Assembly: GCA_965221725.1 (NCBI GenBank)
Contig: OZ244909.1
Coordinates: 3,100,001-3,164,000 of the forward strand
Reading direction: 5' to 3'
Origin: HK1 sp965221725
Lineage (GTDB): Bacteria; Pseudomonadota; Gammaproteobacteria; HK1
DNA: 64,000 nt
Shown here: positions 1-8,067 of the stretch, in pieces
How positions within the stretch are numbered: position 1 is the first letter of the stretch
How the letters are laid out: every line of letters starts with the position of its first letter
Made by a program: the position numbers and the translations under genes
The notes under the pieces: model-generated
Database searches by the model: none
Seen by the model: the letters and a program-made list of their open reading frames with translations, nothing else
What the model was told of the DNA's origin: nothing

Positions 1-300
1 CCCCGGCACCGGCGCTACTACGACGCGCTCGGCGTCCGGTCCCGTCTTGCCGGTGACCGTGCGATCGGTATCGGCGTCACCGGGCTCGCCGACGAGTCCC
101 GCACCCTGGATCGCATGGTGTCCACCGGCCGGACGCTGCGCGACGAGGACGGGGCCGAGGTGCTGGTGCTCGGCTGTGCGGGGATGGCGCAATACCGCGC
201 ACGGCTGGAGGACGCGCTCGGGGTGCCGGTCGTCGATCCGGTGCGGGCGGCGGCGGGCATGGCGCTCTCGGTGCTGGTATCGGGCGACGCCGGCATGTGA
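1..300 (+). CDS. Asp/Glu/hydantoin racemase, C-terminal part (5' end outside window)
   Basis: The frame is open from the first base and stops at TGA 298-300, giving 99 residues. The segment GAEVLVLGCAGM carries the second catalytic cysteine expected in the Asp/Glu/hydantoin racemase family, and LGVPVVDPVRAAAGMA is the usual C-terminal helix start. Such enzymes racemise amino acids, hydantoins or allantoin with a two-cysteine mechanism in the cytoplasm. The first cysteine would lie upstream of the window, so substrate cannot be judged. Hydantoinase-type subunits and an M20 amidohydrolase elsewhere in the window are compatible with ureide metabolism but are not adjacent. Confidence 0.75.
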   Translation, partial: PRHRRYYDALGVRSRLAGDRAIGIGVTGLADESRTLDRMVSTGRTLRDEDGAEVLVLGCAGMAQYRARLEDALGVPVVDPVRAAAGMALSVLVSGDAGM

Positions 301-685
301 GGCGACGCCCATGCCATGCATTTCCGCCAGACCGGAACATGCGCTCGAAATCCCCCCGAACGGACCGTGATGATGCACTTGACGCCACCTGACTGAACGG
401 AGCGGTGTGCACCAGGTGGTGTGCAAGCCGGACCGGAACGCCCACGGACGGGCAGCGCCGTTTCGCAGGAACGGTCGCCATGGCCAAGACCCTCGGCAGG
501 CTCATCCGCGAGAGGATCCGCGAGAGGATCGACGACGAGCCGTGACGTCTATGATCCGGCCTGCTGCGCGCCCACGGTCTCGATACTGGCCGATTCCTGA
601 CAAAATGTCGTATCACCGTAGAAAATTCACCGTAACTTATTGATTTTCATGTCAGTATGTGATCTGCACCCTACTTCGGGGAGGA
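301..685. other. Intergenic, no supported gene
   Basis: I see no convincing protein gene here. A 21-codon frame at 480-545 starts ATG and contains a small tandem repeat (RERIRERI), but it is too short to support. The last 80 bases are AT-richer and form the region downstream of the minus-strand lipoprotein; no clear hairpin plus T-run is seen. Confidence 0.4.
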
Positions 686-2290
686 TCAGGGCTGTTGTTC
701 GGCGGTGGTGCCGAACGCGCCGCTCAGGCGGCCGAGTTCCCCGTAGACTGCCTCGAACGTGCCGGTCGCCACGTTCGGCACCTGTTTCTCGTCCACGTCG
801 TGGAACTGGCCGCTCCATTCGGACGAATCCGTGAGAGTCCCCTGTTCGCCGTCGATTACCCACACGGTGCGGGCCTGGTGCTTGGTGTCGTCGCTGGTGA
901 TGCCGCCATCGGCGTCGATGGCGGCCGACTGGAGTTCGACCGACCAGTTCACCGCCTCACCCTCCACCGTGAAGTCATCCACCGTGCCGGTGACGGTGCC
1001 GAGCGCGGCGTCATCGCCAAAATCGACACGCAGCTCCGCCCTGGCCGTGAACTCGCCCGCCTGGGCCGCACCAATCTGGGGGTTGAGGACAAACTGCCCG
1101 ACGGCCGGACCGCGGTAGATCGCCGGTTTGCCCTGCAGTGTCTGCAGAGTCGGGAGCGCCGTGAAGTCCTGCGCGTCACCCACGCCCCCGTGGAAGGTGC
1201 CGATGGCGTCGCGGCCGTTCGCGGCCACGCGCAGCCACCAACCGAAGTAGTGATACGCCCGGTCCGGCTCCGTCACCGTCGCGCCTTCCTCCGGGACGAA
1301 CGCCCAGCCCCCACCGCCCGCAAGCGCGATGCCACCGCCTCGCCTGATCGAGGAGGTACAGTCGTTGTCCATCGCCGGGGTGCACACGTAGGTGCCGCGG
1401 GCCTCGTCAAAGGTGCCGGCGAGTTCGACCCGGCCGTTCGCGCCCGCCTCATGCACCACGTTCCCTGTCGTCGTGGGAAACTCGGACGCGGCGATCAGCG
1501 TGGCGTCCGTGGCCGGTCCAATCACCAGTTCGCCTGCGTCGTTGATGCCGTCCGCAGCGCCGTACTTGCCCATCTCACCGCTGAACGGCCGGGGGCGGGG
1601 GGCGTCGAGGTCGGTGTACAGGACCACCTGGTCGGAGGTCCCGGCGCCCGCGTCGGCGGCGGTGTAGACGCCGCTCATCCAGACACCGCCGGGCTCGGTC
1701 ACCACGCTGCCCGCGACCGCGGTGGTCTCCAGATCCGTGACGGAGATCGGGGGGGTTCCCGGGACGGTGCCCCGCAGTGTCGGAGCTTTCCCGTGCTCTG
1801 CGGTGATGGCGACTTCGTTGATTCGCTTGGCGGCGAGGGCTGCCGTCAGTCTCGCAACTTTGTCGCTCCGTGCCATCCTGATACGCGCCTTGGCGGCATC
1901 GAGGTTGCCTTCAATCACCGAGATGGTGGTTTCGTGCGCTTCCTTCTCCTCGTCCGAGAGAGCGCTGGTTTCCTCCACCGCTTTCTTCGCGGCCATGACC
2001 GCGTTCTCGGCGGCCCGGAGTTGGGCGGCGGGGGAGGTGGTGGTCAACGCGCCGATCGCATCCCGCGCGGTCCGGATAGCGTCCATGATTGCTTCCCGCT
2101 GAACGGCGGACGAGTCTGTCGTGTTCCTCTGTCCACCTCCTCCGCCGCAGCCGGTGAGCCCGAGCGCGAGCACGCTGGCGCAGAGCATCGCCGACAGGTT
2201 CCTGATCGCGGTTCTCCACGCGAGCTTGGAGGGGATGGGGGTGGCAGAGTGCGTCGTCGCGGGAGATAGGGGGCAGGATGCCATCGTCAT
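686..2290 (-). CDS. Surface lipoprotein with TbpB-like C-terminal beta-barrel
   Basis: 534 residues. The N-terminus has a hydrophobic signal segment ending in the lipobox LTGC (Cys48 from the first ATG), followed by a glycine run. Residues ~55-165 are alanine/lysine/glutamate-rich and probably coiled coil. The C-terminal ~350 residues resemble the TbpB/factor-H-binding-type lipoprotein barrel, ending LSGAFGTT, the closing strand motif of this family. It lies 249 bp downstream of a Slam gene on the same strand, the usual pairing of a Slam translocator and its cargo, so surface exposure is inferred. The bound ligand is unknown. The signal peptide is long if the first ATG (2290) is used; ATG 2284 is an alternative. 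Confidence 0.8.
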   Translation of the reverse strand: MTMASCPLSPATTHSATPIPSKLAWRTAIRNLSAMLCASVLALGLTGCGGGGGQRNTTDSSAVQREAIMDAIRTARDAIGALTTTSPAAQLRAAENAVMAAKKAVEETSALSDEEKEAHETTISVIEGNLDAAKARIRMARSDKVARLTAALAAKRINEVAITAEHGKAPTLRGTVPGTPPISVTDLETTAVAGSVVTEPGGVWMSGVYTAADAGAGTSDQVVLYTDLDAPRPRPFSGEMGKYGAADGINDAGELVIGPATDATLIAASEFPTTTGNVVHEAGANGRVELAGTFDEARGTYVCTPAMDNDCTSSIRRGGGIALAGGGGWAFVPEEGATVTEPDRAYHYFGWWLRVAANGRDAIGTFHGGVGDAQDFTALPTLQTLQGKPAIYRGPAVGQFVLNPQIGAAQAGEFTARAELRVDFGDDAALGTVTGTVDDFTVEGEAVNWSVELQSAAIDADGGITSDDTKHQARTVWVIDGEQGTLTDSSEWSGQFHDVDEKQVPNVATGTFEAVYGELGRLSGAFGTTAEQQP

Positions 2291-2478
2291 CGCAGGGTCA
2301 CCGTGAAGTTCATCAGGATTGTGGGAAAGGTTTCATGCCGTTCGCGCCCCACGAGTCTTCCGGAAAATGGAATGCGGGCGGCGCGGCGGTTTGGCCCGAG
2401 CGGCTGAATCGATCCGAATCAGGAAGAGGCCGGTGGCCGGGCTGCAAGCCTTCTACCGCATTGCACCGGACAAGGGAA

Positions 2479-2508
2479 GGAAACGCAGCGACAGGAAACG
2501 CAGCGACG
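2479..2508. repeat. 15-bp tandem duplication in Slam-lipoprotein gap
   Basis: The unit GGAAACGCAGCGAC(A/G) occurs twice head to tail between the Slam stop and the lipoprotein start. It lies in the presumed transcript leader of the lipoprotein. No function is evident. Confidence 0.6.
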
Positions 2509-2539
2509 GCGTTCTTCCCGGCCCGGCCCCGACAGCGGC

Positions 2540-3913
2540 TCAGAACTGGTGCACGAAGCGCAGTTCGACGCGGGTGCGGTCGTACTCGTGGCCCGATGCG
2601 TTGCTCGTGCGCTTTTCGTGAGTCACCACCACCTGCGGAGCGAAGCCGTAGATGGTGAAGTTGCGCTTGAAGGCCGAGAGGGTCTGGGTTCGGGTCAGGT
2701 CCTCGCGTGGCTCGCCGCCGGTGAACAGGCCCCAGTTGCCCTCGTAGTCCGTCCACCGGAGCTGCGTGCTGGCGCTCACGTTGAATCCCAGCGGAAGGAT
2801 CGCGGACAGACCCGCCCGCAACCGTCGACTCTCGTTTCGCCGGCTTTCCGACCCCTCAGGACGTTCGCGTCCGATACCATAGGCAGCGTTGGCCTGCAGG
2901 AGCGGCGTGATCGTCCATCTGCCACCCACCAGAACATCGGTGACGGGGCCGTCCAGGCGGTCGCTGACACGGTACAGGCGCCGTTCCCATGAGCCGCGCA
3001 CGTTCGCCAGGAAGCGCGGAGTCAGCCGGCGCCGGGCATCAATGCGTACGCCGCCAGCGTCGTAGTCGATCGCGCCGGCTGCCCAGCGTCGCCGTACGCT
3101 GCCGAGCAGGCTCGCCTCGGTGCGGTGGTCTATCAGCCAGCGCGGACCGGCGTGGATCGCGAGGTTGGTCTCGTCGAACTTCCCGCCCGCGTGTTCTCTC
3201 CGCGCGGCTTCCACCCCGGCGCGCAGGCGCAGCCGATTCCCGAGCGGATGCTGGTACTCGCCCCCCGTCCATATCTGGACTCCCACCCCCGAAGTCGCGA
3301 GATCATCTTCATTCTCGCGCCGGAAGGGCAAGCCACCGAGGACGATGATGTCGGAGTTCGAGGCGCTGTTGACATTGCTGTCCGGTGCGATCGACATCCC
3401 CAGGTACGCGCTCCAGCGTCGGCGGGCGCGAATGCGTGCGAGGAACCCCCGCACGTTGGCCGCCACCGATTCCGGCACGTCCCCTGCGAGCACGCGTTCG
3501 AAATGCTCGCGCGCGAGCGCGTCCTCTCCCTTGTAGAAGAATGCGCGCGCAAGCTCCAGGCGTACCCGTACCAGTCCGGGCCGATGGACGAGCATCTCGC
3601 GCAGCCACAGGATGGCTTCATCGAGCAGTGCCTCGCGCTGCACCTCGGCGTCCGCAGGGAGCCGACGAGATGCCTCGATGGCGCTCACGCCGACCAGAAA
3701 CACCACGTCCGCCAGCAGCTCCGGCTCCGACGTGAGCGGCCGCAGCACCGCCAGCGCCTCTTCGAACCGCCCCGCATCGAACAGCGCCTGGGCCTCGGCC
3801 AGGGCGGCGCCGGGCGCGGGGGCGTCCTCGGCCGTGGCCGACACCGGCCAGAGGAGCGCGAGGAAGGCGGCCATCGCCAGTGCGCGGCACAGGCGAACTG
3901 CGGTTGTCATCAT
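2540..3913 (-). CDS. Slam (surface lipoprotein assembly modifier), outer-membrane translocator
   Basis: 457 residues from ATG 3913; a second ATG follows directly. Residues 1-28 are a signal peptide (cut near ATA|ED). Residues ~35-165 form TPR-like helices (FDAGRFEEALAVLRPL; ARAFFYKGEDALAREHFERV). The rest is an alternating amphipathic beta-barrel ending in a terminal phenylalanine (VELRFVHQF), the outer-membrane assembly signal. This is the layout of Slam/DUF560 proteins, which move lipoproteins such as TbpB across the outer membrane, and the length fits the family. The next gene on the strand is a TbpB-like lipoprotein, the likely cargo; three further intact or broken lipoproteins of the same type lie within 16 kb and may share it. 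Confidence 0.85.
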   Translation of the reverse strand: MMTTAVRLCRALAMAAFLALLWPVSATAEDAPAPGAALAEAQALFDAGRFEEALAVLRPLTSEPELLADVVFLVGVSAIEASRRLPADAEVQREALLDEAILWLREMLVHRPGLVRVRLELARAFFYKGEDALAREHFERVLAGDVPESVAANVRGFLARIRARRRWSAYLGMSIAPDSNVNSASNSDIIVLGGLPFRRENEDDLATSGVGVQIWTGGEYQHPLGNRLRLRAGVEAARREHAGGKFDETNLAIHAGPRWLIDHRTEASLLGSVRRRWAAGAIDYDAGGVRIDARRRLTPRFLANVRGSWERRLYRVSDRLDGPVTDVLVGGRWTITPLLQANAAYGIGRERPEGSESRRNESRRLRAGLSAILPLGFNVSASTQLRWTDYEGNWGLFTGGEPREDLTRTQTLSAFKRNFTIYGFAPQVVVTHEKRTSNASGHEYDRTRVELRFVHQF

Positions 3914-4179
3914 GTCCGGAGACCTGTCTGGTGAGAGAGGGATGGTGGACCGGGGGCTATCGTATCCGATCCAACGAACAGGGGCTCGATTTCGTCGGCA
4001 ACCTGTCGTCGGCAACCGTGCGGAGCTGCGCCTCGTGCGCCAGTTCTGATCCAGGCCCGGGGCCACCGGCCCCGCCACTCCTCAATCTGCGGACTTGGAT
4101 TCCGGCGACGGCGCGGCGCCGCCGCTTTCAGCCGACGCCGGAGCGCTTGCACGCATCGGACATCCCGGACGCCCGCGAC

Positions 4180-4198
4180 CCCGGGAGGCGCTCCCGGG
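4180..4198 (-). terminator. Hairpin downstream of Uma2 copy 1
   Basis: Arms CCCGGGAG and CTCCCGGG with a 3-nt loop lie about 35 bp beyond the stop of the minus-strand Uma2 gene. There is no T-run, so intrinsic termination is uncertain. The same hairpin follows copy 2 at 6093-6111. Confidence 0.35.
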
Positions 4199-4233
4199 AG
4201 GGGCGCCCGGAGCGTGCCTCCGTGCGGGGCGCG

Positions 4234-5226
4234 CTACCCGCGAATCCGGCGCCGGAAGTCGGCCTCGTCCGCGCACGACAGCGCCGCCGCCATCGCCGCA
4301 TCACCGGACTGTGCGCCGAGGAGATCGCGAAGCGCCGCCGAACCCGGGGCCACTGCAATGCCCCGGGCGTTCAGCACCGCAAGCACGTTCTCCGCGAGCA
4401 TCTCACCGCGGCCCTCGGCGAGACCTTCCCGCCGGCCTTCCGTCCGTGCAATCGCTTTTTGCGAACGCATGAGCGGATCGTCGTCCGGTTTCGTGCCCTC
4501 GCGCGCCCCCATCGTGAGCGCCACCCGCTCCAGCGCACGCCACGCACCCTCCGACATCGGCGTCTCCGTCAGCGCGCGGAATATCTCCTCCGCCCGCCAA
4601 CCCGGAAACGCACGGCTCTCCGGCTCCTCCCGATACCCGTCGCCCCGGCGTACGTGAATCGTCAGCCCCGGCCTGCGCGCCGACGCCTCCCACGGCACCA
4701 GCACCCAGATCTCCGGAAACCCGCTCTGCATGTAGATGCCGAGCTTGCGCCGGCGCACGTCCGTCGTGTGGTCCACCTCCAGCACCACGTCCGGTAGTGG
4801 GTCCGCGCCCACCTCGATGGCCGGCCCCTGCAACCGCACCCGGTCCGGGTGCAGGTACAGCACCTCGTCGGCCTGCATCAGCCAGCGCTTGCGCCCCGTT
4901 GCATCCCGGTGCAACAGGTCCGCCGAGCCGAAGCAGGCGACGCGCGAGCCGCGCAGGATCTCGAATCGTGTGGCCATCTGCACCAGCCGCCGCGACGGCC
5001 CTTCATGCTCGATGGAGGTGGGCTCGCACACCCGCCAGGCCGTCTCGGTGGCGCCGTCCCAGAACTCCAGGCGGTATTCATGGTGCTCGAGTTCGCTCGC
5101 CGGCAGGTGGAACGACTCGCAGCCGGGGAAGTCCTCGTCGCGGTACTTCGCCGGTGCGCCGCGGCGGGCGGTACCGGATACGTCGCCGGATACATGGCTG
5201 GATACGTCGAATGAAGCAGTGCTCAT
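4234..5226 (-). CDS. Uma2-family (DUF820) PD-(D/E)XK nuclease-like protein, copy 1
   Basis: 330 residues from ATG 5226, preceded by a GGGGAA ribosome-binding site. The central part has the Uma2/DUF820 core: LPDVVLEVDHTTDVRRRKL (about 144-162) holds the PD...E...K pattern of the PD-(D/E)XK fold, followed by FPEIWVLVPWE. The C-terminus is a charged EGRREGLAEGRGE helix, common in multi-copy members of this family. The biological role of Uma2 proteins is not established; they are usually regarded as putative endonucleases and occur in many paralogues. An identical gene lies 1.9 kb away. Confidence 0.75.
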   Translation of the reverse strand: MSTASFDVSSHVSGDVSGTARRGAPAKYRDEDFPGCESFHLPASELEHHEYRLEFWDGATETAWRVCEPTSIEHEGPSRRLVQMATRFEILRGSRVACFGSADLLHRDATGRKRWLMQADEVLYLHPDRVRLQGPAIEVGADPLPDVVLEVDHTTDVRRRKLGIYMQSGFPEIWVLVPWEASARRPGLTIHVRRGDGYREEPESRAFPGWRAEEIFRALTETPMSEGAWRALERVALTMGAREGTKPDDDPLMRSQKAIARTEGRREGLAEGRGEMLAENVLAVLNARGIAVAPGSAALRDLLGAQSGDAAMAAALSCADEADFRRRIRG

Positions 5227-5670
5227 GTCGTTTCCCCGTCGATGGGTGTCCAAAGCCTGCCGCCGCGGCTCGGACCAGCCGCCCCCGGCAGAGCCGCCGG
5301 CACGGATCCCGGGCCCGGATTGAAGCGCGGGACGCAAAGCCGCCTGGCCTTGCCGACGATCATCACCCCCGCGAGCGCAACGCCCGTGGCGAAGATCGAC
5401 CCGATGATCCTCGGACAGCTCAACCGGCTCCCCGGTCCGTCGCCCTCCGTCGCAGCGCTCGTTCACCCCGTCGGCTCGCATTGGACCACTGTCGCGACGC
5501 CGGGAACAGTGCCAGCCCGTGGACGGATCGAGACGGATCGAGAGAGAGATCTTTCACGGACGGGGGTGCTACGCTCCCCGGCGTCCGGGGCGCGTCATGG
5601 GAGCATTGATGCTGCGATTGCCGACAGACAAGCTGATAGATGCCTGCAAGGGATTTCGGGACGCCTCGTA

Positions 5671-5928
5671 GTGAACGCCAGCACCTTCGACACCCTCGCC
5701 GCTGCCCGCGAACTCGAAGCCGCCGGTGTCGAACGCTCCCAGGCCGAAGTCATCGCCGCGCAGCTTCGCGCCGCCGCAGTCGCCGATCTTGACGAGTTCG
5801 CCACGAAAGCCGATATCACCGCGCTCCGGGTCGAGACTCGGATCATCGGCGTCCTTTCCTGACTCGCCACCACGGCCGCCGTAGTCGGGGCGCTCCGGAT
5901 CATGCTCGCCGCGCAGGCGGCCGGGTAG
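5671..5928 (+). pseudogene. DUF1640-like coiled-coil/membrane protein with in-frame stop
   Basis: From GTG 5671 the frame reads STFDTLAAARELEAAGVE...FATKADITALRVE, the pattern of DUF1640-type proteins (a helical ARELEAAG segment, then TKADI.ALR repeats, then a C-terminal membrane helix). A TGA at 5860-5862 interrupts it. The same frame then continues as a hydrophobic segment LATTAAVVGALRIMLAAQ up to TAG 5926-5928. A TGG to TGA change would explain the stop, so the protein has probably lost its membrane anchor. It sits between the two Uma2 copies. The start codon is uncertain. Confidence 0.55.
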
Positions 5929-6077
5929 TGGGCTGGTACCACTGCACGGTGATGATGACCGGGTCACGCGGCCTGATCGAACTCGGTGCAGATGGGCTGA
6001 GACACCACCGGGCCATGAGGACATGGCCGGACCGGGAGCCGGCGCCGTGTCCGGACGATCCCGCACCGCGGACATCT

Positions 6078-7426
6078 CCGGACGCCCGCGACCCCGGGAG
6101 GCGCTCCCGGGAGGGGCGCCCGGAGCGTGCCTCCGTGCGGGGCGCGCTACCCGCGAATCCGGCGCCGGAAGTCGGCCTCGTCCGCGCACGACAGCGCCGC
6201 CGCCATCGCCGCATCACCGGACTGTGCGCCGAGGAGATCGCGAAGCGCCGCCGAACCCGGGGCCACTGCAATGCCCCGGGCGTTCAGCACCGCAAGCACG
6301 TTCTCCGCGAGCATCTCACCGCGGCCCTCGGCGAGACCTTCCCGCCGGCCTTCCGTCCGTGCAATCGCTTTTTGCGAACGCATGAGCGGATCGTCGTCCG
6401 GTTTCGTGCCCTCGCGCGCCCCCATCGTGAGCGCCACCCGCTCCAGCGCACGCCACGCACCCTCCGACATCGGCGTCTCCGTCAGCGCGCGGAATATCTC
6501 CTCCGCCCGCCAACCCGGAAACGCACGGCTCTCCGGCTCCTCCCGATACCCGTCGCCCCGGCGTACGTGAATCGTCAGCCCCGGCCTGCGCGCCGACGCC
6601 TCCCACGGCACCAGCACCCAGATCTCCGGAAACCCGCTCTGCATGTAGATGCCGAGCTTGCGCCGGCGCACGTCCGTCGTGTGGTCCACCTCCAGCACCA
6701 CGTCCGGTAGTGGGTCCGCGCCCACCTCGATGGCCGGCCCCTGCAACCGCACCCGGTCCGGGTGCAGGTACAGCACCTCGTCGGCCTGCATCAGCCAGCG
6801 CTTGCGCCCCGTTGCATCCCGGTGCAACAGGTCCGCCGAGCCGAAGCAGGCGACGCGCGAGCCGCGCAGGATCTCGAATCGTGTGGCCATCTGCACCAGC
6901 CGCCGCGACGGCCCTTCATGCTCGATGGAGGTGGGCTCGCACACCCGCCAGGCCGTCTCGGTGGCGCCGTCCCAGAACTCCAGGCGGTATTCATGGTGCT
7001 CGAGTTCGCTCGCCGGCAGGTGGAACGACTCGCAGCCGGGGAAGTCCTCGTCGCGGTACTTCGCCGGTGCGCCGCGGCGGGCGGTACCGGATACGTCGCC
7101 GGATACATGGCTGGATACGTCGAATGAAGCAGTGCTCATGTCGTTTCCCCGTCGATGGGTGTCCAAAGCCTGCCGCCGCGGCTCGGACCAGCCGCCCCCG
7201 GCAGAGCCGCCGGCACGGATCCCGGGCCCGGATTGAAGCGCGGGACGCAAAGCCGCCTGGCCTTGCCGACGATCATCACCCCCGCGAGCGCAACGCCCGT
7301 GGCGAAGATCGACCCGATGATCCTCGGACAGCTCAACCGGCTCCCCGGTCCGTCGCCCTCCGTCGCAGCGCTCGTTCACCCCGTCGGCTCGCATCGGACC
7401 ACTGTCGCGACGCCGGGAACAGTGCC
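6078..7426. repeat. 1,349-bp direct duplication, copy 2
   Basis: This is the second copy of bases 4165-5513 (see that entry). The right edge is sharp: both copies share GGGAACAGTGCC and then diverge completely. The left edge follows a shared CCGGACGCCC. The near absence of substitutions, including third positions and non-coding flanks, indicates a recent duplication or ongoing gene conversion. Confidence 0.9.
6147..7139 (-). CDS. Uma2-family (DUF820) PD-(D/E)XK nuclease-like protein, copy 2
   Basis: The protein is identical to the 330-residue product of 4234-5226, with the same GGGGAA site before ATG 7139. The conserved core (LPDVVLEVDHTTDV...K) is unchanged. The open frame continues upstream of this ATG, but those codons differ in reading sense from the family and the ribosome-binding site decides the start. 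Whether both copies are expressed cannot be told. Confidence 0.75.
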   Translation of the reverse strand: MSTASFDVSSHVSGDVSGTARRGAPAKYRDEDFPGCESFHLPASELEHHEYRLEFWDGATETAWRVCEPTSIEHEGPSRRLVQMATRFEILRGSRVACFGSADLLHRDATGRKRWLMQADEVLYLHPDRVRLQGPAIEVGADPLPDVVLEVDHTTDVRRRKLGIYMQSGFPEIWVLVPWEASARRPGLTIHVRRGDGYREEPESRAFPGWRAEEIFRALTETPMSEGAWRALERVALTMGAREGTKPDDDPLMRSQKAIARTEGRREGLAEGRGEMLAENVLAVLNARGIAVAPGSAALRDLLGAQSGDAAMAAALSCADEADFRRRIRG

Positions 7427-8067
7427 CGAGGTCTCGGGCGGCGTAGTCCGAGGTCTCTTCGGGTGTCGGCGTGGGCCAGGCCGGCGCCATTGTACGGAGA
7501 AGGGATGAATGCCGGAGGCCGTCCCGCAGATCGGGCATTGCGAGTGAATCGCGATGTTGGACCGGGCAGTCTCGAACGGACCCCATCCGCCCCGCCGACG
7601 ACCGGGGCGCCGCCGGTGCCGGAACAACAGGCCGCCCGACGGCCTGCGCGGCCCGATTCGCCGCGCCACGTGCAAGCGCCCCTTTCACCCGGCAATCGAA
7701 TCACACCCGAGTGCTCCCGCCGCCAATCGTGTCGCATGAACAAACTTGCCCTGCTCGGTGCGGCCGTTTCGCTCGCATTGACCGTGGCACGAGATCCGCA
7801 CGAGATCCGCGCTTGCATCGTTCATATGCGTATGTTTATCTGTCCGCGCCTGCTGCCGTTGCGGCGTAAGAAACTGTCGGCATAAGGCTTTTGGCGACAA
7901 GATCTGGATTTGTGGCGTGAACGCAACAGTGCCCGTTGGGTTCGGATCTGGCTATGGACACTCTGCCGGGACGTGCATACACTTGCCGGGGTCGGCCGCG
8001 TGCCGCACCAAACCGAGGCCTCGAATTGAGGCCACTTCTTTAACGAGAACGAGGAGAGCCTCGAACC
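7427..8067. other. Intergenic region with a signal-peptide-like fragment and a 5' leader hairpin
   Basis: No complete gene is supported. At 7736-7885 (+) a 49-codon frame begins MNKLALLGAAVSLALT, which looks like the start of a secreted protein but then turns into unrelated basic sequence, so it is probably a remnant. A hairpin at 8017-8033 (GGCCTC-GAATT-GAGGCC) followed by a pyrimidine stretch lies 35 bp before the large lipoprotein gene and may be part of its leader. Confidence 0.35.

Larger units (their letters stand above)
4165..5513. repeat. 1,349-bp direct duplication, copy 1 (carries Uma2 gene)
   Basis: Bases 4165-5513 match 6078-7426 in the same orientation at a constant offset of 1,913. 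By eye the only difference is T at 5482 against C at 7395. The copied block includes the whole Uma2-type gene, its start region and its downstream hairpin. No transposase, terminal inverted repeat or obvious target duplication is seen at the edges. Confidence 0.9.

Noticed and set aside
480..545. 21-codon gene MAKTLGRLIRERIRERIDDEP
   Set aside because: Too short, no conserved neighbour and only a weak ribosome-binding site; mentioned only within the intergenic entry.
659..2269. A 536-codon plus-strand frame
   Set aside because: Antisense to the TbpB-like lipoprotein, whose lipobox and barrel motifs decide the strand.
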